From assembly GCA_033813475.1 (NCBI GenBank), contig JAPXRP010000163.1, positions 1 to 9,925 of the forward strand: a DNA stretch of 9,925 nucleotides, in the 5' to 3' direction. This stretch comes from JAAYBR01 sp033813475. Lineage in GTDB: Bacteria; Hydrogenedentota; Hydrogenedentia; Hydrogenedentales; CAITNO01. The notes below the pieces were generated by a model. That model was not told where the DNA came from. It saw nothing but the letters and a program-made list of their open reading frames with translations, and searched no databases. Position numbers and translations under genes: made by a program. Below, piece after piece: positions 1-7,209 of this stretch (positions within the stretch are counted from its first letter, which is position 1; every line of letters begins with the position of its first letter).

Positions 1-1008
1 GGCGGAAGCCGGGGCTTCGCAGAGGTGAGGAGCCGCGACACAGACGGCCCAATAGAGATAGAGATCAAGTTCAGAAAAACATCCGCGTCCCCGCTGATAA
101 CGTACTCATTGGCCATCAACGAGGAGAGCGGCTCGCCAATTGTTGAGCGGGAGGTGCTCAAATATCGCCGCGGCAGCAAGGGGCGGCCATGGCACTTTCT
201 GAACTTCACCCGGGGGAAAGGTCACGCCGTGACCAACGAGATGGACGCCCGGGTTGACGATGAGACGAAGCTGGATCGGGAGACCCAGGAACTCAGGTCT
301 CCCGATATTCTGGCAGTGAAAGGGCTGGCGCAGTTCGCACGTTTCCCGGCAGTCATGCTGCTCGGCCAGCTGATTGAAAACTGGCACATATCCGATTTCC
401 ATGTTCAGCGGGCCCGCTCCGATCAGGAGGCGGGATATGCGGAGCATCTTTCGAAGGAGGGCGACAACCTCGCCCTGGTAACCGAATATCTATATAAACA
501 GCACGCAAATGTGTTTAACACAGTCCTTCAGAAACTCACAAAACGCGTTCCCGGAGTAACCAAGGTTGACGCCAAGACAACGGAAGAAGGGCGCGTGTTG
601 CTCAGGTTTCAAGACGGAGCGTTCATGGATCCTTTTCTGGCCCGCCACGTCTCGGATGGGACGATCAAGATGTTCGCCTATCTCGTCCTCCTGCATGACC
701 CGAAGCCGCACCCCCTCCTTTGTGTCGAGGAGCCTGAGAACCAGCTCTACCCCAAGCTGCTGGTTGAGTTGGCGGAGGAGTTTCGCGAATATGCCAAGAG
801 GGGCGGGCAGGTGTTCATTTCCACGCATTCCCCCGATTTCCTGAATGCGACAGAGCTTGACGAGGTCTTCTGGCTCGTCAAGGAAGAGGGATACACGAAG
901 GTCCGCCGGGCACGCGACGACAGACAGATCGTCACATACATGCGGGACGGGGACAAGATGGGCTACCTCTGGAAGCAGGGTTTCTTTGAGGGGGCTGATC
1001 CCAGATGA
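1..1008 (+). CDS. AAA/ABC-type (OLD-like, AAA_21) ATPase, 5'-truncated by window edge
   Basis: The frame is open to base 1, so the N-terminus, including the expected Walker A loop, lies outside the window. A GTG at 25 is only an internal codon: the preceding residues GGSRGFAE fit the GG-x-x-x-EVR stretch usually found after Walker A in this family. In the visible 335 residues, an ABC-like signature (HVSDGTIKMF, about 216-225) is followed by Walker B with catalytic acidic residues (LLCVEEPENQLYP, about 239-251) and a switch histidine (FISTHSPDFLN, His about 276). The signature, Walker B and THSPD order is typical of OLD/RecF-like ATPases. About 55-70 residues are probably missing, a family-based estimate. 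The stop overlaps the next gene by ATGA, implying translational coupling with the DUF4276 partner. Base composition is less GC-rich than the genes after 1660, suggesting acquisition. Likely role (inference): ATPase of a defence or DNA-maintenance pair. Confidence 0.85.
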   Translation, partial: GGSRGFAEVRSRDTDGPIEIEIKFRKTSASPLITYSLAINEESGSPIVEREVLKYRRGSKGRPWHFLNFTRGKGHAVTNEMDARVDDETKLDRETQELRSPDILAVKGLAQFARFPAVMLLGQLIENWHISDFHVQRARSDQEAGYAEHLSKEGDNLALVTEYLYKQHANVFNTVLQKLTKRVPGVTKVDAKTTEEGRVLLRFQDGAFMDPFLARHVSDGTIKMFAYLVLLHDPKPHPLLCVEEPENQLYPKLLVELAEEFREYAKRGGQVFISTHSPDFLNATELDEVFWLVKEEGYTKVRRARDDRQIVTYMRDGDKMGYLWKQGFFEGADPR

Positions 1009-1598
1009 GCGAACTGGTCTTCCTGCTTGAGGAGGAGTCGGCCAAAGCCATGCTGGAGGGCCTGCTTCCCCGCCTTCTTCCCGAGAACGTATGGTTCCGA
1101 TGCTTGGTGTTTGAGGGAAAGAGTGACTTGGAGGCACAGCTGGTCCGCCGCTTGCGGGGGTACAACACTCCTGGGGCTCGCTTTGTCATCTTGCGCGATC
1201 AGGACGCGGCAGACTGCCTCGATGTTAAGGCCGGTCTTGCCGACCTATGCAGGCAGGCCGGGCGAGAGCGTGAGTGCCTGGTCAGAATCGCATGCAAAGA
1301 ACTGGAGAGCTGGTATCTCGCTGATCTTGCCGCAGTGGAAACGGGCCTGCAGGTGGACGGATTGGAGCGACTCCAAAACAGGAGGGTGTTCCGGACACCG
1401 GACACGGTTGTTTCTCCATCCAAGGAGCTTTCCCGAATCGCACCCACCTACCAGAAGGTGGGGGGATCTCGCGCCATAGGTCCGCATCTTGATCTCAATA
1501 ACGCCAGGTCAACGAGCTTCTCCGTGTTTGTGGCTGGTGTGCGGGACTTGGCCCGGATCATAAAAGAACAGCAAGATGGGGGGAGTGGCCAGTCTTGA
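1005..1598 (+). CDS. DUF4276 family protein (TOPRIM-like), partner of the ATPase
   Basis: A 197-residue protein whose ATG overlaps the ATPase stop (ATGA); GAGGGGG at 988-994 can serve as its ribosome binding site. The N-terminus VFLLEEES (5-12) places an acidic cluster after the first strand. VILRDQDAAD (61-70) supplies a D-x-D pair (D65, D67) at the end of a second strand. KELESWYLAD (98-107) is the hallmark block of DUF4276, and GGSRAIGPHLDL (153-164) follows. The acidic cluster plus D-x-D resembles a TOPRIM metal site, as in OLD nucleases and the DUF4435 effector of PARIS. That relationship is from my knowledge of these families, not shown here. Length is near normal for DUF4276, so the gene looks complete. 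Likely role (inference): nuclease or effector subunit controlled by the upstream ATPase. The family call is firm; the function is open. Confidence 0.82.
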   Translation: MSELVFLLEEESAKAMLEGLLPRLLPENVWFRCLVFEGKSDLEAQLVRRLRGYNTPGARFVILRDQDAADCLDVKAGLADLCRQAGRERECLVRIACKELESWYLADLAAVETGLQVDGLERLQNRRVFRTPDTVVSPSKELSRIAPTYQKVGGSRAIGPHLDLNNARSTSFSVFVAGVRDLARIIKEQQDGGSGQS

Positions 1599-1627
1599 AT
1601 GGGGAGGCAGTTAGCCCGATGTTGGGC

Positions 1628-1656
1628 TTGCCAATTCACCCGGAAACCGGTATACT
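1628..1656 (+). promoter_or_regulatory. sigma-70-type promoter of the lytic transglycosylase gene
   Basis: TTGCCA (1628-1633) and TATACT (1651-1656) are separated by exactly 17 bp. Transcription would begin at about 1662-1664. This argues against the upstream in-frame TTG at 1595, which lies before the promoter, and shows that the transglycosylase is transcribed separately from the ATPase-DUF4276 pair. Confidence 0.7.
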
Positions 1657-1663
1657 CTTGACA

Positions 1664-2617
1664 ATGAACCGGTTGAGACGAATGCGCACACGGATCACAT
1701 GCACCTGCGTGCGGGCGTTTTTCCGCGCGGCGGGCGGGACGGGGGCCGTCCTGGCCGTGGCGGGGGCGGTGTTTTCCTGTATGGCGTGGGCGGAACCGCC
1801 GGCGAAACCGGCGACGCCGCGCACGCAGGTGGCCGAGCGCCCCAAGCCGCGCACGCTGCACCAGTTCACGGACAAGAACGGCGTGATGACCTTCACGAAC
1901 CGTCCGGACAAGTACAAGCACCGGTCGGGCTACAAGGAGGTCAAGATCACCTACGAGCGGATTCCCCTGCCGAAGGCCTACAAGCCCGCCCAGCCCGCCG
2001 CGGCCCCGAAGATGGTGACGGACGGCACGCTGCGGGACATTGTGAAGCGCTACGCGCAGCATTACGCGCTGCCGGAGCCGCTGGTGTACGCGGTGATCCG
2101 CGCGGAGAGCAATTTTGAGCCGAACGCGGTGTCGCCCGCAGGCGCCCGCGGGCTCATGCAGCTCATGCCGGGCACGGCGCTGGAGATGGGCGTCACGGAC
2201 ATCTTCGACCCGGAGCAGAACGTGGCCGGGGGCACCCAGTACCTGCGCAAGATGATAGACCTCTTTGGAGACAAGACCCTGGCCCTCGCCGGCTACAACG
2301 CGGGTCCGGAGAACGTGAAGAAATACGGCGGCATCCCGCCGTTCGAAGAGACCCAGTCCTACGTCAAGATTGTGCTGGGCTTCGAGTCCGCCTACGCGGG
2401 CGGCGCGCCCGTGTCCTCCCTGCGCGTGGCCTCGGCCAAACCCCTCCACCGCATCCAGGCGGCCCCGTCCAAGGGCGCGTACACGGTGGTCTTCCACAGC
2501 GGCCTCACCCAGCCCGCGGACAAGGTGGAGGACAAGGAGCCGTACTGGTACATCGAGTACGCCAACCGCGTCTACCCGGTCCGCAAGGACCTGGTGAAGT
2601 CCGTCGAGAAGGGCTGA
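1664..2617 (+). CDS. Secreted lytic transglycosylase (DUF4124 + SLT domain)
   Basis: A 317-residue protein that likely cleaves peptidoglycan glycan strands in the periplasm, forming 1,6-anhydro-muropeptides. An Arg-rich start, a hydrophobic stretch and AWA|EPP (cleavage near 43) form a signal peptide. A DUF4124-like segment (LHQFTDKNGVMTFTNRP, about 65-82) follows. The SLT domain spans about 135-245: VIRAESNFEPNAVS carries the catalytic Glu (E148), then GARGLMQLMP and LAGYNAGPENV, the standard family-1 motifs. A C-terminal tail of about 45 residues (YTVVFHSGLT to the end) is probably beta-rich and is not part of SLT. Start choice: ATG 1664 sits almost at the predicted transcription start and would be leaderless. 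ATG 1682, with GAG at 1675-1677, gives an 18-nt leader and still keeps the signal peptide, so either is possible. It is unrelated in function to the genes on each side. Confidence 0.9.
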   Translation: MNRLRRMRTRITCTCVRAFFRAAGGTGAVLAVAGAVFSCMAWAEPPAKPATPRTQVAERPKPRTLHQFTDKNGVMTFTNRPDKYKHRSGYKEVKITYERIPLPKAYKPAQPAAAPKMVTDGTLRDIVKRYAQHYALPEPLVYAVIRAESNFEPNAVSPAGARGLMQLMPGTALEMGVTDIFDPEQNVAGGTQYLRKMIDLFGDKTLALAGYNAGPENVKKYGGIPPFEETQSYVKIVLGFESAYAGGAPVSSLRVASAKPLHRIQAAPSKGAYTVVFHSGLTQPADKVEDKEPYWYIEYANRVYPVRKDLVKSVEKG

Positions 2618-2639
2618 GGGGGATCGGGTTCCGGTTGCA

Positions 2640-2684
2640 CAAGTCTGACAAGTCGGACAGGTCCGACCGGTCCGACCGGTCCGA
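2640..2684 (+). repeat. Five degenerate 9-bp tandem repeats
   Basis: Consecutive 9-bp units read CAAGTCTGA, CAAGTCGGA, CAGGTCCGA, CCGGTCCGA, CCGGTCCGA, followed by a decayed partial unit to about 2692. They lie in the 99-bp gap between the transglycosylase and the hydrolase. A GTCGGAC/GTCCGAC inverted pair (2652-2658 / 2661-2667) within the array could fold into a small hairpin. No T-tract follows, so it is not a normal terminator. The unit length is a multiple of three, so all frames stay open across it. Confidence 0.8.
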
Positions 2685-2716
2685 CGGTTCCATGTGCCGC
2701 TGACAGGAGACGTGCC

Positions 2717-3865
2717 ATGACCAAACACCTGCTTCTCTTCTGCGCATTTTGTCTCTGCCTTTCGGCGTTCGCCTCGGCGGAGATGTCCGCGCTTCCCGAC
2801 CCGGAAAAGCCGGGGCCGTATCCCGTCGGGGTCACCACCATGACCTTTGTGGACGCCTCCCGCCAGGACCCCGCCACGGGCGGGCCGCGCACGCTGCCGA
2901 CGGAGATCTGGTATCCCGCGACGGAGGACACGCGCGGGCTGCCGCCGAACAAGCTCAGCGACTTCCTGCTGCGCAACCAGTCGCCCGAGCTGGCGCTGCT
3001 GCTCTATGCGGGCTTCGGCGTGGACCTGGCCGAGGCGGACCGCACCTTCCAGAACTTCGCCGTGCGCGACGCGCGCATCCGGGACGGGCAGTTCCCCCTG
3101 ATCCTGTTCTCGCATGGCAACGGCGGGCTGCGCATGCAGAACGCGTTCTGGTGCGAGCATCTGGCGAGCCACGGCTACATCGTCATGGCGCCGGACCACA
3201 CGGGGAACTGCGCGGTGACCTTTGTCGCCGGGGTGCCTGTGCCCATGCAGCAGGGCGCGGAGGCCCGCGACCGGTCCGCGGCGGACCGGCCGAAGGACAT
3301 CTCTTTCCTGATAGACCAGATGACCCTGATGGCCAAGGGCAACGACAGCCGCTTCCGCGGGCGGGTGGACCTCGACCGGATCGCGGCGGCGGGCCACTCC
3401 TTCGGCGGGTTCACAACGATCTGGGTGTCCGACGCGGAGCCGCGGGTCAAGGCGCTTATCCCCATGGCGGGCGTCGCGGCGGAATGGAAACGCACGGACT
3501 GTCCCCTGCTGCTGTTCATTGCGACGGAGGACGACACGCTGGGTTCGGACCGTTTGGGTCATCTGCGGGAGATTTGGGCGAAGGCGGCCGGGCCGCGCTA
3601 CCGGGCCGAGTTCAAGAACGGCGGGCATTTCTCCTTCACGGAGATGCACCAGCTCAAGCCCGGCTTCGGCGACGGCGTGGGGGCCGGCAAACGCATCACA
3701 AACGGCGAGCCGCTGACCTATGTGGCCCGCGAGGTCGTGTTTCCCCTCGTCAACGGGTACAGCACGGCCTTCCTCGGAAAGCACCTGAAGGGGCAGGAGG
3801 GATACGCCGCCTACCTCGCGGAGAACCACAACCCCGCCGAGCTGGACTACGAGCCCGTTCCCTGA
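2717..3865 (+). CDS. Secreted alpha/beta hydrolase (dienelactone hydrolase / PAF-acetylhydrolase-like)
   Basis: A 382-residue esterase or lipase-like enzyme; substrate unknown. A signal peptide ends at AFASA|E (about 21), so the protein is exported. LILFSHGNGG (128-137) is the oxyanion-hole strand-turn. GHSFGG (226-231) is the nucleophile elbow with Ser228. TEDDTLG (270-276) offers the acidic residue (D272 or D273), and GGHFSF (302-307) supplies the catalytic His304. The triad is therefore complete and in the canonical order. The layout resembles the bacterial PAF-acetylhydrolase/chlorophyllase-like branch, where a long N-terminal section precedes the HG motif. The start is well supported: AGGAG at 2705-2709 is 7 nt before ATG 2717. 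It follows the transglycosylase on the same strand, 99 bp away, with the repeat tract between; I see no convincing promoter of its own, so read-through is possible. Its end lies only 10 bp from the convergent oxidoreductase gene. Confidence 0.85.
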   Translation: MTKHLLLFCAFCLCLSAFASAEMSALPDPEKPGPYPVGVTTMTFVDASRQDPATGGPRTLPTEIWYPATEDTRGLPPNKLSDFLLRNQSPELALLLYAGFGVDLAEADRTFQNFAVRDARIRDGQFPLILFSHGNGGLRMQNAFWCEHLASHGYIVMAPDHTGNCAVTFVAGVPVPMQQGAEARDRSAADRPKDISFLIDQMTLMAKGNDSRFRGRVDLDRIAAAGHSFGGFTTIWVSDAEPRVKALIPMAGVAAEWKRTDCPLLLFIATEDDTLGSDRLGHLREIWAKAAGPRYRAEFKNGGHFSFTEMHQLKPGFGDGVGAGKRITNGEPLTYVAREVVFPLVNGYSTAFLGKHLKGQEGYAAYLAENHNPAELDYEPVP

Positions 3866-3875
3866 AAGGCCCGGC

Positions 3876-5147
3876 TTACAGGACGAACTGCGGCCAGGGG
3901 GCGCGGTTTTCGCGTCCCGCGAGGGCCTGGGCCTCCGGGTCGTTGGTGATCTGCTCCGTCGCCGGGTCGAAGTCGAGCTTTCCGTTCCGGCGCGCGGCGA
4001 TGTTGGCCAGGTGGCACATGGCGGCGGTCTTGTGGCCCTCGGTGACGGGGGCTATCGGTTTCGCCGCGCCCTGGATGGCGTCGGCGAAGTTGACCGCGTG
4101 CGGCAGCTCCATCTCGCTGCGCCCGTGCTTCTCGGGCGGCCCCTCCTTCGGGAAGAAGGTCCAGCCGTCGCGGCCGATGACGAGGGAGCCCTTGTCGCCG
4201 TTGAACTCGGCGCCGCTTCCCTTGCCGTTGATGCCGAAGGTGGTCCAGAGCCGCTGCTCCCAGATCACGGTGGTCTCGGGGAACTGGTAGATGGCCGTCT
4301 GGGTGTCCGGCGTCTCCTTGGCGTCCTTCACGACGAGCTGGCCGCCGATGCCCAGCACGGCGGAGGGCAGGTCCAGGCCGAGACACCACCGGACAATGTC
4401 AATCCAGTGGGCGCCCCAGTTGCCCATCTCGCCGGTGCCGAAGTTCCAGGTGAAGTGCCAGTTGTAGTGCGTGAGCTCGGGGTTGTACGCGCGGAAGGGC
4501 GCGGGGCCCACCCACAGGTCGTAGTCAAACCCCGCCGGCGGGTCCGCGTCCGGAACGCGCGGGATGGTGTCGCGGTCGTGGGTGATCCACGCGCGGGCAA
4601 AGCCCACCTTGCCCAGACCGCCGCCCCGGATGAAGTCGCGGGCCTCCTGGAAATGCGCGCCGCTGCGCTGCTGCGTGCCCACCTGCACCGCCAGCTTCGG
4701 GTTCCGGGCCGCCGCCGCCACCATGGCGCGGCCGTCCAGAATGTTGAAGGACATCGGCTTTTCCACGTAGACATGCTTGCCCGCGTCCAGCGCCATCACC
4801 GTCGCCAGCCCGTGCCAGTGGTCCGGCATGGCCACCACCACCGCGTCAATGGCGGGGTCGTCCAGCACCTTGCGGAAATCCTGCGTGAATGCGGGCACCT
4901 TCTCCAGCTTCCTGCCGATCTTGCCCACCGCCACGTCATACATGGCCCGGTCGCAGTCGCACAATGCGGCGACCTCGAAGCGGCCGCAGGCGTTCATGGA
5001 GTCCGCCACCTGGTTGCCCCGGTTGCGCAGTCCGATCACGCCCACCCGGATGCGCTCGTTCGCGCCGAGGGCGCCCCTGCCGATGGTGAAGGCCGCGGCG
5101 GCCGCGGCCCCGGATTTCAAAAACACGCGCCGGTTCATGGGCTTCAT
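3876..5147 (-). CDS. Tat-exported Gfo/Idh/MocA family oxidoreductase
   Basis: A 423-residue NAD(P)-dependent sugar or inositol-type dehydrogenase homologue. The start NRRVFLKSGAAAAAAF (5-20) is a twin-arginine signal, as in the many exported Gfo/Idh proteins of planctomycetes and relatives. The Rossmann domain begins with IRVGVIGLRNRGNQ (33-46), a spaced glycine motif. VEKP (128-131) carries the family's conserved Lys130. GEMGNWGAHWIDIVRW (239-254) has the conserved His247/Asp250 block of the catalytic domain. The C-terminal beta-sheet domain is complete, so length is normal. The start is fixed by AGGGAG (5155-5160) 7 nt upstream, behind a near-consensus promoter at 5183-5211. The gene stands alone, convergent with the hydrolase and divergent from the membrane operon. 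Substrate cannot be deduced; carbohydrate oxidation or epimerisation is the family expectation. Confidence 0.92.
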   Translation of the reverse strand: MKPMNRRVFLKSGAAAAAAFTIGRGALGANERIRVGVIGLRNRGNQVADSMNACGRFEVAALCDCDRAMYDVAVGKIGRKLEKVPAFTQDFRKVLDDPAIDAVVVAMPDHWHGLATVMALDAGKHVYVEKPMSFNILDGRAMVAAAARNPKLAVQVGTQQRSGAHFQEARDFIRGGGLGKVGFARAWITHDRDTIPRVPDADPPAGFDYDLWVGPAPFRAYNPELTHYNWHFTWNFGTGEMGNWGAHWIDIVRWCLGLDLPSAVLGIGGQLVVKDAKETPDTQTAIYQFPETTVIWEQRLWTTFGINGKGSGAEFNGDKGSLVIGRDGWTFFPKEGPPEKHGRSEMELPHAVNFADAIQGAAKPIAPVTEGHKTAAMCHLANIAARRNGKLDFDPATEQITNDPEAQALAGRENRAPWPQFVL

Positions 5148-5182
5148 GGAGCATCTCCCTGCGTTGGTTGTCCTTTCCGCCC

Positions 5183-5211
5183 ATTATAGAAAACACCGCG
5201 CGCGCCGGCAA
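5183..5211 (-). promoter_or_regulatory. sigma-70-type promoter of the Gfo/Idh oxidoreductase gene
   Basis: Read on the minus strand, TTGCCG (5211-5206) is followed after exactly 17 bp by a perfect TATAAT (5188-5183). The start would fall near 5176, giving a leader of roughly 28 nt that contains the AGGGAG ribosome binding site at 5155-5160. Confidence 0.75.
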
Positions 5212-5221
5212 ACTGCACCGC

Positions 5222-5250
5222 TTGACGCATGATGGCCGGGGGGGTATGAT
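5222..5250 (+). promoter_or_regulatory. sigma-70-type promoter of the DUF2157/GDYXXLXY-like operon
   Basis: TTGACG (5222-5227) and TATGAT (5245-5250) are 17 bp apart, each one base from consensus. Transcription would begin near 5257, about 49 nt before ATG 5306, with GGAGG at 5294-5298 as the ribosome binding site. The -35 box lies only 10 bp from the -35 box of the opposing promoter, so a regulator bound between them could affect both genes. Confidence 0.75.
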
Positions 5251-5305
5251 GCCTGCGGCGGGAAGGGGAACCACCCGCGCATGACACACACCTGGAGGGC
5301 GGACG

Positions 5306-6604
5306 ATGGGCGGTCAGGGTGTCCGATGGTTGTGGCGGGAACTCCCCGCACTGGTCGAGGCGGGGGTGATGGATGCGGAGACGGCGGAGCGCCTGCGGCG
5401 GCATTACGGGCCGCCCGGGCAGGCGGCCGGCCGCAGTCTGCTCATGGGGATTCTCGCGGGGCTGGGCGCGGCGTGCGTGGGGCTGGGGGTCATCCTGATC
5501 TTCGCGCACAACTGGGATTCCCTGCCGCGCGCGGCCAAGACGGGCCTCGCCTTCGCCCCCCTGCTCTTTGGGCAGGCCCTGGCGGCGTGGGTGATCGTGA
5601 GACGGGGCGACTCCTGGGCGTGGCGCGAGGGGGCGGCGGCGTGGTGGGTGCTGAGCGTCGGCGCGTGCATCGCCCTGGTCAGCCAGACCTGGCACATCCA
5701 GGGGGAGCTGGACGATTTCCTCCTGACGTGGCTGGTGCTGGGCATCCCGGCGGCGCACCTGCTCAACTCCTCCACGGCCGTCGTGTTGGCGCTGGCGGGC
5801 ATCCTCAGCTGGACCGCCTATGCGGGCACCCATGGCGCCTCCTTTCTTGCCCCCCTCCACTGGACCCTGATGGCCGCCGTGCTCCCGCACCTGTGGTGGG
5901 CCGCGCGCCGGGGCGTCACGGCCCGCATCGCCGTGGTGACGCCCGCGCTTGCGGCCACGATGATCCCCGGCCTGCTTATCCTCCTGGGGAAATCGGGGGC
6001 GCCGGTGGCGGTGCTCGGCGTGGTGGCCGCCGTCACGGCGCTGTGGGTGTTCCTGCGCGTCAGCACGGGCCGGGAGACGCGGACAGGAAGCCTGCTGGTG
6101 GGAGTGCTCGCCGTCACCGCCCTGGTGATGACCTTCCGGGACATGTATCCCGTGCGGTGGTACCGGGGGGACCGCATTGACGAAGACGCGGTCACCCTTG
6201 GCATGTGCGCCGCAATCACCGCGGCCGGCGCCCTGTGTGTGCGCCGCCACAGGCGTCTTTTCACCAGGGCGGACATTCCCGTCTTTCTGATGCTTCCCGC
6301 AGCGCTGGCCGCGTGGGCTTTTTCCGTGTGGGGCCTGGGCCAGATTCCCGCGCTGGGAATGAGCCTGCTGGTCGCCGCGGCGGGGGTGTCGTGGATTCTG
6401 CTTGGGTTCCGCGACGGTCTCTTTCTCCGCATGAACTCCGGACTGGCGCTGCTGGCGGCGCTGATGGCCTGCCGCTTCTTCGACTCTGACATTGGGCTGC
6501 TTGCCAAAGGGATTGCCTTTGTCGGGGCGGGGGCCTCGTTTCTGGCGGTCAACCTGCTGGCAGGCCGCCGGACGCCCGAAAGGACTCGGGAGGACGCGTC
6601 ATGA
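5306..6604 (+). CDS. DUF2157 domain polytopic membrane protein
   Basis: A 432-residue inner-membrane protein. The cytosolic N-terminus (1-43; LPALVEAGVMDAETAERLRRHY) matches the usual DUF2157 opening, a short helical segment ending in a basic-Tyr motif. The first membrane segment (about 44-67) runs into FAHNWDSLPRAAK (66-78), the family's conserved NW-D motif. SQTWHIQG (125-132) and DDFLLTWLVLGIPAAHLL (about 135-152) are also typical. I count roughly 12-14 hydrophobic segments overall, separated by short Arg-rich loops. No catalytic motif is visible and the family has no established biochemical role. The start is supported by GGAGG at 5294-5298, 7 nt upstream. The stop overlaps the next gene by ATGA, and the DUF2157 / GDYXXLXY gene order is a recurring two-gene arrangement, so the proteins probably act together. 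Confidence 0.85.
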   Translation: MGGQGVRWLWRELPALVEAGVMDAETAERLRRHYGPPGQAAGRSLLMGILAGLGAACVGLGVILIFAHNWDSLPRAAKTGLAFAPLLFGQALAAWVIVRRGDSWAWREGAAAWWVLSVGACIALVSQTWHIQGELDDFLLTWLVLGIPAAHLLNSSTAVVLALAGILSWTAYAGTHGASFLAPLHWTLMAAVLPHLWWAARRGVTARIAVVTPALAATMIPGLLILLGKSGAPVAVLGVVAAVTALWVFLRVSTGRETRTGSLLVGVLAVTALVMTFRDMYPVRWYRGDRIDEDAVTLGMCAAITAAGALCVRRHRRLFTRADIPVFLMLPAALAAWAFSVWGLGQIPALGMSLLVAAAGVSWILLGFRDGLFLRMNSGLALLAALMACRFFDSDIGLLAKGIAFVGAGASFLAVNLLAGRRTPERTREDAS

Positions 6605-7191
6605 AAACCCTGAAACTGGTTCTGCTGGGCGCGCTGGCCCTCGCCCAGCTTGCGGTCCCCGCGCAGATGGCCCTGCACCAGGTCATGGTGCGCGCGCGGG
6701 GCGTTCAGCTCAAGATCCGGTGCGCGCCCGTTGACCCCGTGAACCCCTTCATGGGGCGTTATGTGCGGCTGAACCTTTCCGGGGAGGTCGCCGCGCCCAA
6801 ATCGCGTCCCGGGCGGGCGGGCGGAATGCAGGATGCGTGGGTCACCTACTCGCTGGACAAGGAGGGGTTTGTGGAACCCGCCGCCCTGTGCTGGGTTCGC
6901 CCCAAGGACACGCCCTCCCTGAAGGTGCGGACAACGGGGTTCGTTCAAGACGACAAGACACGCTTTTCCTACCCCTTCGACAGGTACTACATGAACGAGA
7001 GGAAGGCGCCCGAGGTGGACAGGGCGATGGCCGGCGGGCGGTGGGACCTGCGGCCAGGGGAGGTGTTTGTGACCGTGCGTGTTCTCGGCGACACCGCAGT
7101 GCTGGAGGAACTCTATCTTGACGGCAAGCCGGCGCTGGAATACCTCCGCGGGCAGGCGGAAAAGGCCGCGAAGGGCCCATCCGGCGGCTGA
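6601..7191 (+). CDS. GDYXXLXY-like domain membrane-anchored protein
   Basis: A 196-residue protein with one N-terminal hydrophobic segment (about 4-24), which could be a signal anchor, followed by an extracytoplasmic domain. The family signature region is recognisable as APVDPVNPFMGRYVRLNLS (42-60). In the canonical family the block after PVDP reads G-D-Y-x-x-L-x-Y. Here it is G-R-Y-V-R-L-N-L, so the Asp and the last Tyr are replaced. The rest of the pattern is kept, including a late strand-turn VLEELYLDGKPALEYL near 164-179. Translation is probably coupled to the DUF2157 gene through the 4-bp ATGA overlap. A strong terminator begins 19 bp after the stop, closing the operon. Function unknown; a partner of the DUF2157 protein is the natural inference. 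Confidence 0.78.
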   Translation: MKTLKLVLLGALALAQLAVPAQMALHQVMVRARGVQLKIRCAPVDPVNPFMGRYVRLNLSGEVAAPKSRPGRAGGMQDAWVTYSLDKEGFVEPAALCWVRPKDTPSLKVRTTGFVQDDKTRFSYPFDRYYMNERKAPEVDRAMAGGRWDLRPGEVFVTVRVLGDTAVLEELYLDGKPALEYLRGQAEKAAKGPSGG

Positions 7192-7209
7192 CGCCGCACG
7201 CCCATCACT

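Noticed and set aside
1595..1663. TTG start at 1595 for the transglycosylase, overlapping the DUF4276 stop
   Set aside because: A near-consensus promoter lies at 1628-1656, downstream of that codon, and the added residues precede a normal signal peptide.
1448..3829. Very long open frame on the minus strand opposite the transglycosylase and hydrolase genes
   Set aside because: Its translation is rich in Arg, His, Gly and Val without any domain, and it lies opposite two genes with clear motifs, signal peptides and, for the hydrolase, a good ribosome binding site. GC-rich codons leave the complementary frame open.
4011..5189. Long plus-strand frame opposite the Gfo/Idh oxidoreductase
   Set aside because: Antisense to a well-recognised gene with Tat signal, Rossmann motif and EKP; no ribosome binding site or family pattern in the opposite frame.
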